Source: Holophagae bacterium (GTDB lineage: Bacteria > Acidobacteriota > Holophagae > Acanthopleuribacterales > Acanthopleuribacteraceae). Taken from it: DNA of 64,000 nucleotides. The DNA is taken from assembly GCA_029263455.1 (NCBI GenBank), contig JAJCXM010000032.1, positions 221,290 to 285,289 on the forward strand. Direction: 5' to 3'. Position 1 is the first letter of the stretch. Each line of letters begins with the position of its first letter. A program made the translations under genes and the position numbers. The notes under the pieces are model-generated. The model did not search any database. It was not told the origin of the DNA and saw only the letters and a list, made by a program, of their open reading frames with translations. Positions 45,377 through 54,367 of the stretch are shown in pieces.

Positions 45377-45966
45377 ATGAACTCCTTAAGTTCAGGATTT
45401 AGTTTGGTTTTCTTTACAGCCCAGAAATTGGGGAGCCGACCAACCCAGGTACAATATTTGTGCCAGCTGTTGATTAGCTCAATGATGACAAGCCGTTACC
45501 TCGCATCCTGCTGGCTGGTTGGCTGAAGTTTGTTCAACGTTATGGATGCATCTTCTCCAAATCATTGAATTGAGACGGCTTGTGATTGTTAAGCGGCCAA
45601 TTGCGATTGATTTCGTGGCCAAGATCTATTCTTCATATGTGAAGACTTTTTCTTTCGCTGAACTGCAGCTGTTCTTCAGGCTTGGGTTGCGAAAAGAACG
45701 CACAATAACCCCGTCAACCAGATGTTGACGTTTCTTTACGGTGCTGGAAGTAGGGGAGCCAACCTACGACTTAATACCGCAAAGCCTCATTGAAGGACTT
45801 CGAATCTAATGGTCAGTCAGAAGTAGTACGGATGTTCCTTTTAAGCTTGCTTTCAAATCAATTGGTCGCAGCCACATAACTGAGGCATTAAGGAATACGT
45901 CGTAAACACTTCATTCTCGATTCCTCTAGAACGTAATGAAAGGCCATCCGGCGCCTTTGGGATTTG
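45377..45966. other. Receptor upstream region with repeated motif
   Basis: No intact gene. A motif around TTTCTTTAC....GGGGAGCC.ACC occurs at 45409 (43 bp upstream of the receptor start) and again at 45731, on the same strand. A stem CGTCAAC/GTTGACG (45712-45730) followed by TTTCTTT sits just before the second copy and may be a weak plus-strand terminator. Confidence 0.4.
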
Positions 45967-46245
45967 ATGCGAAGTAAAAGCAACCGCGATGCCATTGGTG
46001 CGATCATTGAAGTTCACCAAGTGGATGGTCAGATACAAACCGGATTTCGAACATGTCGTCCATCGCTAGGGTCAGGTGGAAGCCGGACTGTTTTTTTTGG
46101 CTTGGGTAATCAAGAAGCCATTTCGCATGTCGCCATCGAATGGCCATCGGGACGCCGTATGTTGATGGAAGATCTGGCCATTGATCAATACCACCTGATA
46201 GACGAGCAGGTTCAACAAACAATTGAGCTGGGCCGCAATCATTAA
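45967..46245 (+). pseudogene. ASPIC/UnbV domain fragment (CRTAC1-type remnant)
   Basis: A 92-residue open frame that matches the C-terminal ASPIC/UnbV domain: SNRDAIGAIIEV at the start, RTVFFGLGNQEAISHVAIEW in the middle, and a WPSGRRM / DQYHLID ending. In complete proteins this domain follows several hundred residues of FG-GAP/integrin-like repeats and a signal peptide; none are present, and the upstream frame is stopped 10 codons earlier (TGA at 45937). It is therefore the remaining 3' end of a deleted gene. Such proteins commonly sit next to Oar-type TonB receptors. A plus-strand terminator 150 bp downstream fits the old gene end. Confidence 0.75.
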
Positions 46246-46391
46246 GGACATGTGATGTCGGTTTGGTTTTTAAATTCAGCAAACCATAATGGAAAATGCA
46301 CCTAAACGTCATTTCTTATCGGCGAGAATCAACCATGATGGTGTGGAAGAGTAAAACGCCACCATGAACGGCACTCCTATTATTCTTCTCC

Positions 46392-46423
46392 AAAGGGCGG
46401 TGTCTGCATGCACCGCCCTTTTT
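46392..46423 (+). terminator. Rho-independent terminator
   Basis: AAAGGGCGGTG and CACCGCCCTTT form an 11-bp stem with loop TCTGCATG, followed by TTTTT. No intact plus-strand gene precedes it; it probably belonged to the ASPIC/UnbV gene. The remaining 46424-46650 stretch shows no gene. Confidence 0.8.
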
Positions 46424-46650
46424 CATATTTGATACTCGCTGTGTCGTCGTCTGTTCGTTGAACGACCGTCATTTGTTGACAATTGGAAACTAAGATTTGT
46501 GTCGATGAGCCGATTGATCTGTGGCTCTGCATATGTTCGAACAGGGTGACCTTCGCCATTGATTACCTAATCTTTCTCCAATCCACAGGTTTGTTTTGTA
46601 TCAGGGCCTTAGTCTGAGAACAGAGCAATGCGTTCTTAAACCGAATAGCC

Positions 46651-46670
46651 AATCTCGCGATGGCGAGATT
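46651..46670 (+). promoter_or_regulatory. Hairpin just before the delta-60 gene's ribosome site
   Basis: AATCTCGC-GATG-GCGAGATT, a perfect 8-bp stem, ends three bases before GAGGAGA. It may affect initiation or mRNA stability. Confidence 0.5.
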
Positions 46671-46687
46671 GATGAGGAGAAGTGATT

Positions 46688-47965
46688 ATGCTGATAAAGA
46701 CTGGTGTTTCCAATATGTTTTTTTATGTTCTTGTAGTAGTTGGGTTCACGATTCCGCTCTTTTCAGGTGACGGCGATTTAGATCCGTCGCACGGAACCGC
46801 AGGTATCTTTACCTTTGATTATGATGCAGGTAATGATTTCGTATGGGGGCTTGCCGTTCAGTCGGACGACAAAACTGTTGTGTCGGGTTCCGATTCGACG
46901 GGCACTATGTGGGTGTTTACGCGCATCAATAGTGATGGAACCCTGGACACCACCTTTGATACTGACGGATTTGCGTCAGTGTCGGGTAACGAAGTGATTG
47001 TGGCGGTGGCCATTCAAGCTGACGGCAAGATAGTCGCCTGTGGGTCACTTTTTAGTAATAATACTAGCTGGACGGAGCAGGTGGTGCGTCTGAATACGGA
47101 CGGCAGTCTGGATACAACCTTTGGTGGCACTGGAATCGTTTCTCCTCAGGTTGGTGTATTTGAGGATGATAGTAATTTTGGCCAGGCCGTTGTCATTCAG
47201 GCCGACGGAAAGATTGTGATCGTCGGTAATTCCACGGATCCTCGAGATTTGTTTGTGGCAAGACTTAATACGGATGGATCGCTAGACACGAGTTTCAGCG
47301 GTGACGGTATTGCCCATGCTGATCTCTCTACGACACCGACGATGAAGGGGGTTCAGGTGCAAGCCGATGGCAAGATAGTGGCTAGTGGGCACCTTTCCAA
47401 TGATTTGTTGGCCGTTAGGTTGAACAGCGATGGCAGCTTTGACAATGCATTTGGAACCAACGGCATCGTCATCGAAGATTTAGGCACAAATACCGCCGAC
47501 AACAGCTTTGATCTCGCTATTCAAAGCACGGGAAAACTCGTTTTTGGAGGTAATTCCAGCAACACACCGACCCTGGTTCGGCTCAATACGGATGGAACCT
47601 TAGACACCAGCTTCGATTCTGACGGTATCTTCAGCACGGGAGAGGTGGGATCTGCTTCAGAAATCCTAGTGCAGTCGGACGACAAGATTATTATGGTCGG
47701 AACGGGTGGCCCTGCGCCGACACAAAGTATGTTGATTAGGATGATGCCAGACGGCGGCTTTGACAACACCTTCGGGACGAGTGGCGTGGTGAGGACGACC
47801 GTTGGTGGCGTTAATGACAGGGGTACCGCCGTTGGACTGCACTCCGATTTTTCGATTATCGTCGCTGGCTCGCAAGACGTTTTCATGGCGACAAGGGAGT
47901 CTTTCACAGCACTTTACGAAAACATGCTAACTCCAGTAGATCTAATAAGTTTTTCGGTTGACTAA
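46688..47965 (+). CDS. Secreted delta-60 repeat beta-propeller protein
   Basis: A 425-residue exported protein. Signal peptide ~1-27 (MFFYVLVVVGFTIPLFSG). The body has about seven repeats of the delta-60 type, each with a pattern like LNTDGSLDTTFGGTGIV followed ~15 residues later by AIQADGKIVAxG; these are predicted beta-propeller blades. The C-terminus is TPVDLISFSVD, similar to TPVELQTFQVD of the protein at 35164. ATG at 46688 has GAGGAG nine bases upstream and is preferred over GTG at 46682. No enzyme residues are known for this family. It is a single gene, convergent with the PQQ propeller. Confidence 0.87.
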   Translation: MLIKTGVSNMFFYVLVVVGFTIPLFSGDGDLDPSHGTAGIFTFDYDAGNDFVWGLAVQSDDKTVVSGSDSTGTMWVFTRINSDGTLDTTFDTDGFASVSGNEVIVAVAIQADGKIVACGSLFSNNTSWTEQVVRLNTDGSLDTTFGGTGIVSPQVGVFEDDSNFGQAVVIQADGKIVIVGNSTDPRDLFVARLNTDGSLDTSFSGDGIAHADLSTTPTMKGVQVQADGKIVASGHLSNDLLAVRLNSDGSFDNAFGTNGIVIEDLGTNTADNSFDLAIQSTGKLVFGGNSSNTPTLVRLNTDGTLDTSFDSDGIFSTGEVGSASEILVQSDDKIIMVGTGGPAPTQSMLIRMMPDGGFDNTFGTSGVVRTTVGGVNDRGTAVGLHSDFSIIVAGSQDVFMATRESFTALYENMLTPVDLISFSVD

Positions 47966-47987
47966 GTAAAGGAAATGACCAAACAGG

Positions 47988-49208
47988 TTACGGAACGGGT
48001 AGTTTGCCTTCGAAAACGCCGTTCTGAAGCCTGCCAATTCCTAAGCCCGCATAGTGGCTAGCGGTGTTTAATTGTAGCGGCATGGACACAAATTCACCTG
48101 ACTGATCACCAAATAGGGCCATGCCCTTAAATATAATGGGCGTCGAGCCAATGCGGTTAGACCGATTAATACACCCTAATACCTTGCCCGTGCTGGGCTC
48201 AATGACGAGTAATGACCGAAAAGCGCTCACATAGAGCAGACCTTGGTGGAGAACAGGCGCACAGTGGACCGAACCGCCTGCCGATATCACCCAGCACACA
48301 TTTCCGGTTCGGCCATCAATAGCCATAAGGCTGCCTAGTGACGACGTAGAACACGCAAAAACCAAACCTGAACCGACGGTTATGGCATCTTCAGCGAGCG
48401 CGAATATTTCACGTTGCCACAGCATTTGACGGTGTTGAATGTCATAAGCACATAGATAACGGCCCTGATTGGGATCATCTTGTTGCTTGGCTATCGCGAA
48501 ATAGCATACCGAATCTGAGATGTGAATCGACGAAATGAATCTGTCGCCCAATCGTTGACGATGACGCACAATAAGCCCATTGGCATTCAAATGATAAAAC
48601 CAGCCAAGACGGTCTCCAAAAAGTAAATGGTCAGCCGTCAGCGTAGGTTTGAATTGCATTCGGTAATGCATTGAAAACCTGGTTATTTCGCGACCGTCAT
48701 GTGCATTCAGGGCCAATATATAATGACGATCATTATGAGCAGAAGAATGGCCTACGTAAACGATCCCGTTTTGATGGGTTGGGGCAGAGTTTATTTGCGT
48801 CGTGGACCATCGTTCGTTGCCCGACACTTGGTTAAGAACGGTTAGTCGGTTGCCAACGGTGAAGGCAGTTGAACCCGAAAATACTTCGATGGCGCCTCGT
48901 AGGTTGTAACGGGCCCAATGTCTCCAAATCTGCTCTCCAGTGAATGGATTCAGAGCGAACACGTGGGTTTCATCATCAAAAAAATAGCTCGCAGCTACAA
49001 TCAAATGTTCGCAGTCGTGGAGTTTCGAATCAAATTCAATATTGTCGTCGCCGCGGCGTTTGTAATGGCATCGAAATGCCCAGGCCAATGAGGTCGTTTC
49101 AGTCTTCGGTTTTGTCAGCATCAGATCGCCTCGCTGCTCCGTCGGCAGGTTAATCAAGAGATCAGAGTGACTATCCAATGCCTTGTGACTGGCGTTGAAA
49201 TGTGACAA
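47988..49208 (-). CDS. PQQ-like beta-propeller protein
   Basis: Up to 406 residues. PQQ-like (PF13360 style) repeats with Trp-containing blades: HVFALNPFTGEQIWRHWARY, RLTVLNQVSGNERWSTTQ, YILALNAHDGREITRF, LMAIDGRTGNVCWVIS. No signal peptide is seen, so it may be cytoplasmic or use a different start: TTG at 49208, or ATG at 49121 (residue 30), which has GAGG seven bases upstream. It lacks alcohol-dehydrogenase catalytic residues; a binding or scaffold role is likely. It follows the wHTH-WD40 regulator in the same direction, 118 bp away. Confidence 0.78.
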   Translation of the reverse strand: MSHFNASHKALDSHSDLLINLPTEQRGDLMLTKPKTETTSLAWAFRCHYKRRGDDNIEFDSKLHDCEHLIVAASYFFDDETHVFALNPFTGEQIWRHWARYNLRGAIEVFSGSTAFTVGNRLTVLNQVSGNERWSTTQINSAPTHQNGIVYVGHSSAHNDRHYILALNAHDGREITRFSMHYRMQFKPTLTADHLLFGDRLGWFYHLNANGLIVRHRQRLGDRFISSIHISDSVCYFAIAKQQDDPNQGRYLCAYDIQHRQMLWQREIFALAEDAITVGSGLVFACSTSSLGSLMAIDGRTGNVCWVISAGGSVHCAPVLHQGLLYVSAFRSLLVIEPSTGKVLGCINRSNRIGSTPIIFKGMALFGDQSGEFVSMPLQLNTASHYAGLGIGRLQNGVFEGKLPVP

Positions 49209-49274
49209 GTCGCCCGCTACGCTTGGACACCGACGTGCGTCTAAATCACATCCTATTCAACCCAGAACAGGCAT

Positions 49275-49300
49275 ACCTGAAGCTAAGACGAACTTCAGGT
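49275..49300. promoter_or_regulatory. 8-bp inverted repeat between two minus-strand genes
   Basis: ACCTGAAG and CTTCAGGT flank a 10-base loop. It lies 67-92 bp upstream of the propeller gene's first start and 27 bp after the regulator's stop. No T-run follows on either strand, so an operator or mRNA hairpin is possible. Confidence 0.45.
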
Positions 49301-49326
49301 GAATTTAAGCGAAGGCTGCCCTAGAT

Positions 49327-51441
49327 TTAGTTAACGGCAGATGCTAAGTCCAATGAAATCAGGTCGACCTGAATGTCGGATGTGAATTCTACAAGTATTT
49401 GACTAGCATCCGGTGACACGTTAAACGAGCTAGGCATAAAGTAAGAGCAATCCAATCGATGCTCAATCTTTGTCGTTTTCTTTTGCTTGTCGAATTGGTG
49501 GATGCGGCTGCGATCGTCTATGGCATAAACGAAATCCGTGGATATATCCCATCCAAACCCGACTGGAAAATCTAGTTCGACAACTTTCTCTTCCATGCCA
49601 TTCTTATCAAAACCAAAGATACCTTTTTCAGATATCTTGTTGAAATAGAACCTGTCGTTAATGACGCAATGGAAACCGCCGTTTTTGGTGACTTGTTCGA
49701 TTGTGCCAACCTGATTGACACGGTAGATATCCGTATTGATGGTTTGTCGGGTGAAGTAGATCCAATCACCGTTCTTGGACCAAGTAGAAATCGACCCAAT
49801 GCCGTCGGCCTCGGTCCAGTTGTTGATGGTTCCCGTCTTAATGTTTATGGTTCTAATGACACCTGCTTCGCCATGCTTGACGAGATAAGCAATGCGGTTT
49901 CCGTCTGGAGCCCAACGCGGGGAGTGGACAATGCCAGTCCCATTTTCTGTCAACCTATGTTCCGAGCCATCGGGCTTGCAAACCCATAATTGTCGTTGGC
50001 CGGAACGTCCTGAAACGAAACATATCGAGCCGCTAGTCCAATCTTTGTCGGCATCAAAATCAACTTGAGTAGAGTCGCTGCAAGCTACTAGGCCCTCGGC
50101 TCCTAAGATCATCAGATCAATGTCGTATTGAAGCGATTCGGCCACCAAATAGCCTGCTGACGATGAGGGGTTAAATAGCCGGTCGCCACGCAGTGATAGC
50201 AGGTCCGTTTGCGATCCGTAAAGATCCGTTTTAAATAGCTCCACGCCCCGACTACTGGTTGCACAGTAAACAAACGAAAGGTCATCAGTCCAGTCGAAAC
50301 TATAAAGTCGTACCTTTCCTTGGGTGACATTGTTCGAATGGCCACCGCTAAGATCCGTCCAAACCAAATCAAATCGGTCTTGAAAATGCGATGTCAAATA
50401 AGCTAGTTTCGTTCCGTCCGGTGACAAATTGGGCCTCAACTTGATTTCATTGGACCCATTAAGCGCAAGCTCTGAAATCTGCCCTGTTTCCACGTCCACA
50501 GTGTAAATATTTGGATTCTGAGTAGATTTTAGGTTAGTTGAAAGATAGATCTTTTTGCCGTCTTGTGACCATTCCAATCCTTGAATGTCGTATTCGAACC
50601 TTTTCACAACCTTCGGGATGCCTCCCATTGAAGGCACGACACATAGTTCTCGAACGGTAGGACTTGCATCTGCGGATGGCGCAAGATCCCTAGAATATGC
50701 CAGCTTGGTACCGTCTCTGGACCATCTAGCATGGTATTCGAAATTTGTGTCATTGGTGATCTGTTGGTGTTGGCCGGCGTTCTGCCGCGAGACAACAAAA
50801 AGGTCCCATTGATGGTTATCCGTGCTCTCCCATACGTAAACGACCAACGAGCCGTCTGGAGACAAGTCAGGGCAAAGTTCCATGCCTTCCAGCGACGTGA
50901 CGAGCCGACTATTGTGCTCAGGACCGGTTGAATCACCTACTGATTCTGTCTTCAGGGGCACTGAATTGAAAAATGCCGAACGCATGGTGATGCCCAAGAA
51001 GATTAAGATCAAAACAGCGATCGCTACAGGATAGTATTTATGCCGTCTTGGCTTTATGACCTTAGCGACCGATTGAACTGGATTCTGATGGTGGGCCTGT
51101 TGGTAAACAGGGTCGACCAACAAGCGATAGCCCTTTTTGCGTATCGTCAAAAAGAATTTCGGTTGGGTCGAATCATCGCCGAACACATGGCGAAGTTCCG
51201 CCATCGCTCTAGTGAGCGAGGCATCGCTTACGTTGGTATGGTTCCAAACCCGATCCATCAATTCATCGCGAGACACGGTACGGCTGGAGTTTTCTGCCAG
51301 ACATAGCAGAACATCCATAATGCGTGGTTCGATAATGAGCGATCCGGTTTCAGAGCTAATTTGGTTTAGAGAAGGTTCGACTAGGAATCCGTCTATCTTG
51401 AATGCTTGCGTTGGTGGTGATTGCCTAACTTCCAATTTCAT
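49327..51441 (-). CDS. ToxR-like winged-helix membrane regulator with WD40/PD40 sensor
   Basis: A 704-residue one-component regulator. Residues 12-110 are a winged-helix domain (EPRIMDVLLCLAENSSRTVS, NVSDASLTRAMAELRHVFGD, FLTIRKKGYRLL). Membrane helix ~137-155 (VAIAVLILIFLGITM). The periplasmic part is a TolB-like propeller of PD40 blades: CPDLSPDGSLVVYVWES, WSRDGTKLAYSRDL, LSPDGTKLAYLTS, WAPDGNRIAYLVKH and WSKNGDWIYFT. It would bind DNA at the membrane and sense an envelope signal directly. The neighbouring PQQ propeller and divergent epoxide hydrolase are candidate targets. Confidence 0.9.
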   Translation of the reverse strand: MKLEVRQSPPTQAFKIDGFLVEPSLNQISSETGSLIIEPRIMDVLLCLAENSSRTVSRDELMDRVWNHTNVSDASLTRAMAELRHVFGDDSTQPKFFLTIRKKGYRLLVDPVYQQAHHQNPVQSVAKVIKPRRHKYYPVAIAVLILIFLGITMRSAFFNSVPLKTESVGDSTGPEHNSRLVTSLEGMELCPDLSPDGSLVVYVWESTDNHQWDLFVVSRQNAGQHQQITNDTNFEYHARWSRDGTKLAYSRDLAPSADASPTVRELCVVPSMGGIPKVVKRFEYDIQGLEWSQDGKKIYLSTNLKSTQNPNIYTVDVETGQISELALNGSNEIKLRPNLSPDGTKLAYLTSHFQDRFDLVWTDLSGGHSNNVTQGKVRLYSFDWTDDLSFVYCATSSRGVELFKTDLYGSQTDLLSLRGDRLFNPSSSAGYLVAESLQYDIDLMILGAEGLVACSDSTQVDFDADKDWTSGSICFVSGRSGQRQLWVCKPDGSEHRLTENGTGIVHSPRWAPDGNRIAYLVKHGEAGVIRTINIKTGTINNWTEADGIGSISTWSKNGDWIYFTRQTINTDIYRVNQVGTIEQVTKNGGFHCVINDRFYFNKISEKGIFGFDKNGMEEKVVELDFPVGFGWDISTDFVYAIDDRSRIHQFDKQKKTTKIEHRLDCSYFMPSSFNVSPDASQILVEFTSDIQVDLISLDLASAVN

Positions 51442-51728
51442 TCTCCAATCGGACCAAGGTGAACACTTGTTAATTAACGTAACTTGGCTGCTTGTGATTC
51501 AGATTATTGGGTGATTTTTAGGTGAAGAAAGGCTAACCCAATCATTTCAGACATATTCTGAATATGTAAAACCTTCCCGCAATCCAGTCTAGGCAAGCGA
51601 TTTGCGCCTTCATTCGCTTCCAGATGGCCTATGCCACATGAACATCGACTTTTGGATTTTTATGGGACAATGTGCATCTGAACGGTAAGGTTTGAATTTC
51701 TTTCTAACCGGCTGAGGAGGGATGTGTC

Positions 51729-52880
51729 TTGAAGAAATTTGTCATCGATGTTCCAGATTCAGTGTTGGTAGATCTGAAACAACGTATCTTGCGAACACGT
51801 TGGCCAGACCAGATAAACAATAATGATTGGGCTTATGGCGTTGAACTGGGTTACCTAAAAGAGGTCTTGCAATACTGGGCCCACGAATACGATTGGCGAA
51901 AACACGAAGTAATTTTGAATCGAGTGCCCCAATTCCAAACAGAAATTGATGGTCTCAACATTCATTTTTTGTATGTTCGCGGTAAGGGGCCAAGTCCCAC
52001 TCCAATCATTCTCACTCATGGTTGGCCCAGTTCATTTGCCGAATGGCTATCTGTGATTGGCCCGTTGACTGATCCTGCCAAATTTGGCGGCCAAGCCAGT
52101 GACTCCTTTGATGTGGTCGTTCCCTCAATCCCGGGCTTCGCCTTTTCTGAGCAAACAAAGCGGCCCGGATGGCTGCGCGTGGATAATATCTGGCGTAAAT
52201 TGATGACGGATGTACTTGGATATCAATCGTTTATGGCTCATGGTTGCGATGTGGGCGCACGAATAACCAGCGATTTAGGGCGTTATCATCAGGACGTCGT
52301 GGAAGGCATACACCTGGGTTCTGTTGATTTGGAGTGGCCTGATCCGTTGCCCGATTCAACTGACATGAGCAAAGTCGAGAGTGCCTACATTGAGCGTGTA
52401 GAGCGCTGGGAGAGAGAAGAAGGAGCCTATGCGGAAGTGCAATCGACCTATCCTCAGACACTTGCATACGCCCTTAATGATTCTCCCGCTGGTTTGGCAG
52501 CTTGGATTATCGACAAATTCAGAGCGTGGAGCGAATGCGAAGGTCAAGTTGAAAAACGGTTTTCTAAAGACACATTGCTAACAAACATAACCATTTATTG
52601 GGCCACGTCGTGCATTAACTCATCCATGAGGCGATATTATGAAGCGCGTCACAGGCCTACGCCTCACCAACTTGCTCTCGGGGAACGTATCGAAACGCCA
52701 ACAGGGATCGCCATGTTTCCTGGTGAAAAAGAACTTGTCGTGCCCAGAAGCTGGGCTGAACGTTGCTACAACATTCAGCATTGGACGGACATGCCAAGCG
52801 GGGGACATTTTCCAGCCCACGAGGAGCCTGAATTACTGGTCGAAGACATTCGTCAATTTGCAAAGACACTGCGTTCTTGA
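51729..52880 (+). CDS. Epoxide hydrolase (EHN-domain alpha/beta hydrolase)
   Basis: A 383-residue enzyme of the microsomal-type epoxide hydrolase family. The N-terminal EHN domain (1-100) contains RWPDQINNNDWAYGVELGYL. The core has the oxyanion motif HGWPSSFAEW (97-106), nucleophile Asp174 in HGCDVGARI, and His360 in GGHFPAHEEPE. Asp attack on an epoxide, then water release, gives the diol. Length is normal for bacterial members. Start TTG at 51729 with GAGGAGG upstream. No signal peptide. It is divergent from the WD40 regulator (287-bp gap). Confidence 0.92.
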   Translation: MKKFVIDVPDSVLVDLKQRILRTRWPDQINNNDWAYGVELGYLKEVLQYWAHEYDWRKHEVILNRVPQFQTEIDGLNIHFLYVRGKGPSPTPIILTHGWPSSFAEWLSVIGPLTDPAKFGGQASDSFDVVVPSIPGFAFSEQTKRPGWLRVDNIWRKLMTDVLGYQSFMAHGCDVGARITSDLGRYHQDVVEGIHLGSVDLEWPDPLPDSTDMSKVESAYIERVERWEREEGAYAEVQSTYPQTLAYALNDSPAGLAAWIIDKFRAWSECEGQVEKRFSKDTLLTNITIYWATSCINSSMRRYYEARHRPTPHQLALGERIETPTGIAMFPGEKELVVPRSWAERCYNIQHWTDMPSGGHFPAHEEPELLVEDIRQFAKTLRS

Positions 52881-52959
52881 TGATCAATGCAGTTAACGCT
52901 TGCTGCTGGTGGGTGTGTACTGATTTGTGACACGAGATTGGTTAGCGTTTGTCACAACT

Positions 52960-53904
52960 TTAACGTGACCAACGCCCCGTCGAATCGAGAAAGGGCGAGA
53001 AATCGTGGTCGCTCCAACGGTAGGGCAAGCCATGTGCAATGAATCTTCCGCTTATGAGTTTGAAACGCACCAGCCGTTCTGCCCCTTGAAACGCTGCAAT
53101 GGAAGGATCATCCCAGATAATTTCGGCTTGACCGGATAACTGAAGCATAGAACCGCTGTCGTCTTCGATAAACAGCAAGCTACAGAGCGGGTCGCACTGC
53201 AGGTTACCAAGCGTATTGAACATGTAATTTCCAATGAAATCTGGAAACGTGATCGTGTCATCGTTCTCTACGCGTACAAAGCCTGCGTTACCGCCACGAT
53301 GTGAAATATCAACACCGCGATTCGCATCTTGATTGCCATCATCAAATTGACTGGCTACATAGAACGTGTGTGAATTCTTGATGGTTTCGACGATGCTATT
53401 CTCAATTTTGGAGATGGTTTGGACCAACGCATTTTTGTCGAAATTCGGATTGGCCAAGAACGACCGCGTTTGAATGTATTTTGGGCAATTCCCAAAGCTT
53501 TGATCAACGCGAATGCTGAGTGAATTACTTGTTTTTTCAGTGATGGTTCCGTTCAATCTATTCCGACGACGATTACTTAAGGCCATGCCCAAGAGCCCTA
53601 TCTTATGGCCCGCTTCCAGTTGCTCATACAGCGCATCTGCTTGATGGAATTGAGTATGGATAATCAATGTTTTGGGATCGGGAACGTCAATAAATCCCTC
53701 GTCACCGCAAAGCACAGATGCCCACAGCACGTGCTGCTTGTCATGAGCACCTAAGAAGAGCATCGGCAAAGAGCGAAAAAACTCTATATGTTGCTCAGGC
53801 ATGTAATCGCGAATGACCCGCCCTCCGACCTGGCGCATTTTCTCCGCGACGCCTAGACGCTGTTGTATGAGAATTTCGCCTGGGTGGAAGGGACCGTCTC
53901 TCAT
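52960..53904 (-). CDS. Pyridoxamine 5'-phosphate oxidase-family flavin-binding protein
   Basis: A 314-residue cytoplasmic protein with two split-barrel flavin-binding-like halves. The first (~30-130) has FFRSLPMLFLGAHDKQHVLW and GDEGFIDVPDPKTLII; the second (~170-290) has HTFYVASQFDDGNQDANRGV, GGNAGFVRVENDDTITFPDF, NYMFNTLGNLQCDPLCSLLF and a RLVRFK ending, typical of the PNPOx-like general stress and antibiotic-modifying group. It may reduce a small molecule with F420, FMN or FAD. It overlaps the VOC gene by 4 bp (ATGA) and lies under control of the TetR operators. Confidence 0.85.
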   Translation of the reverse strand: MRDGPFHPGEILIQQRLGVAEKMRQVGGRVIRDYMPEQHIEFFRSLPMLFLGAHDKQHVLWASVLCGDEGFIDVPDPKTLIIHTQFHQADALYEQLEAGHKIGLLGMALSNRRRNRLNGTITEKTSNSLSIRVDQSFGNCPKYIQTRSFLANPNFDKNALVQTISKIENSIVETIKNSHTFYVASQFDDGNQDANRGVDISHRGGNAGFVRVENDDTITFPDFIGNYMFNTLGNLQCDPLCSLLFIEDDSGSMLQLSGQAEIIWDDPSIAAFQGAERLVRFKLISGRFIAHGLPYRWSDHDFSPFLDSTGRWSR

Positions 53905-54302
53905 GGTTCTAAATCCTCGGCAGGCGCCATAAACTCAACTCGGATGCCTCCTGGAATTTGGCAAATCATGTGTCTTGCTCCATGTTGACCCGTCGATTCC
54001 GGCGCAAACTCAAATTCGAGATCTTCTTTTAGCAGCGCGTATAGAGCTTCAAGTTTTTGGTGACTGGCCACGGTTAAGGCGAGGTGATGAAGACCCAACT
54101 GTATGCGGCGATCAAAAACCGCGACACCGGGATCGGCCTGCCATAGCGTAATCATGGTGTGACCGTCTGATACAAAGACGGCAGGGTAGCTAGGCTTGCG
54201 GCCTACTTCATGAAATCCCAGTCGATCGCAAAAGAACGAACGTGTCAGTTCGATATCAGAAACGGTCAATCCAACATGATTAACGCCTCGTGTTAATGCC
54301 AT
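53901..54302 (-). CDS. VOC-family (glyoxalase-fold) protein
   Basis: A 133-residue vicinal-oxygen-chelate protein with two beta-alpha-beta-beta-beta units. NHVGLTVSDIELTRSFFCDR and GLHHLALTVASHQKLEAL hold the two His-type metal positions (His9, His73), and VEFMAPAED near the end supplies the Glu. Such proteins include glyoxalases, extradiol dioxygenases and resistance proteins; the substrate is unknown. AGGAGG lies five bases before the ATG. It is first in the VOC-flavin operon, divergent from tetR. Confidence 0.88.
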   Translation of the reverse strand: MALTRGVNHVGLTVSDIELTRSFFCDRLGFHEVGRKPSYPAVFVSDGHTMITLWQADPGVAVFDRRIQLGLHHLALTVASHQKLEALYALLKEDLEFEFAPESTGQHGARHMICQIPGGIRVEFMAPAEDLEP

Positions 54303-54314
54303 ACAGGCCTCCTG

Positions 54315-54330
54315 TGAACAGATCTGTCTA
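54315..54330. promoter_or_regulatory. TetR operator 1
   Basis: TGAACAGATCTGTCTA, 14 of 16 bases symmetric. It lies right at the predicted transcription start of the VOC operon and just upstream of its ribosome site. Confidence 0.7.
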
Positions 54331-54337
54331 CTCCATC

Positions 54338-54367
54338 ATCTTAAGTAGACAGATCTGTCTATGTCAA
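54338..54367 (-). promoter_or_regulatory. VOC operon promoter
   Basis: On the minus strand TTGACA (54367-54362), an 18-bp spacer that consists almost entirely of operator 2, and TAAGAT (54343-54338). The operator would block RNA polymerase directly. Confidence 0.6.
54346..54361. promoter_or_regulatory. TetR operator 2
   Basis: TAGACAGATCTGTCTA, a perfect 16-bp palindrome. It overlaps the spacer of the VOC promoter and the -35 of the tetR promoter. Its centre is 31 bp from that of operator 1, three helical turns, so both sites face the same side of DNA. Confidence 0.85.

Noticed and set aside
45519..45728. 69-residue plus-strand frame upstream of the TonB receptor
   Set aside because: No ribosome site, no motif and no conserved composition.
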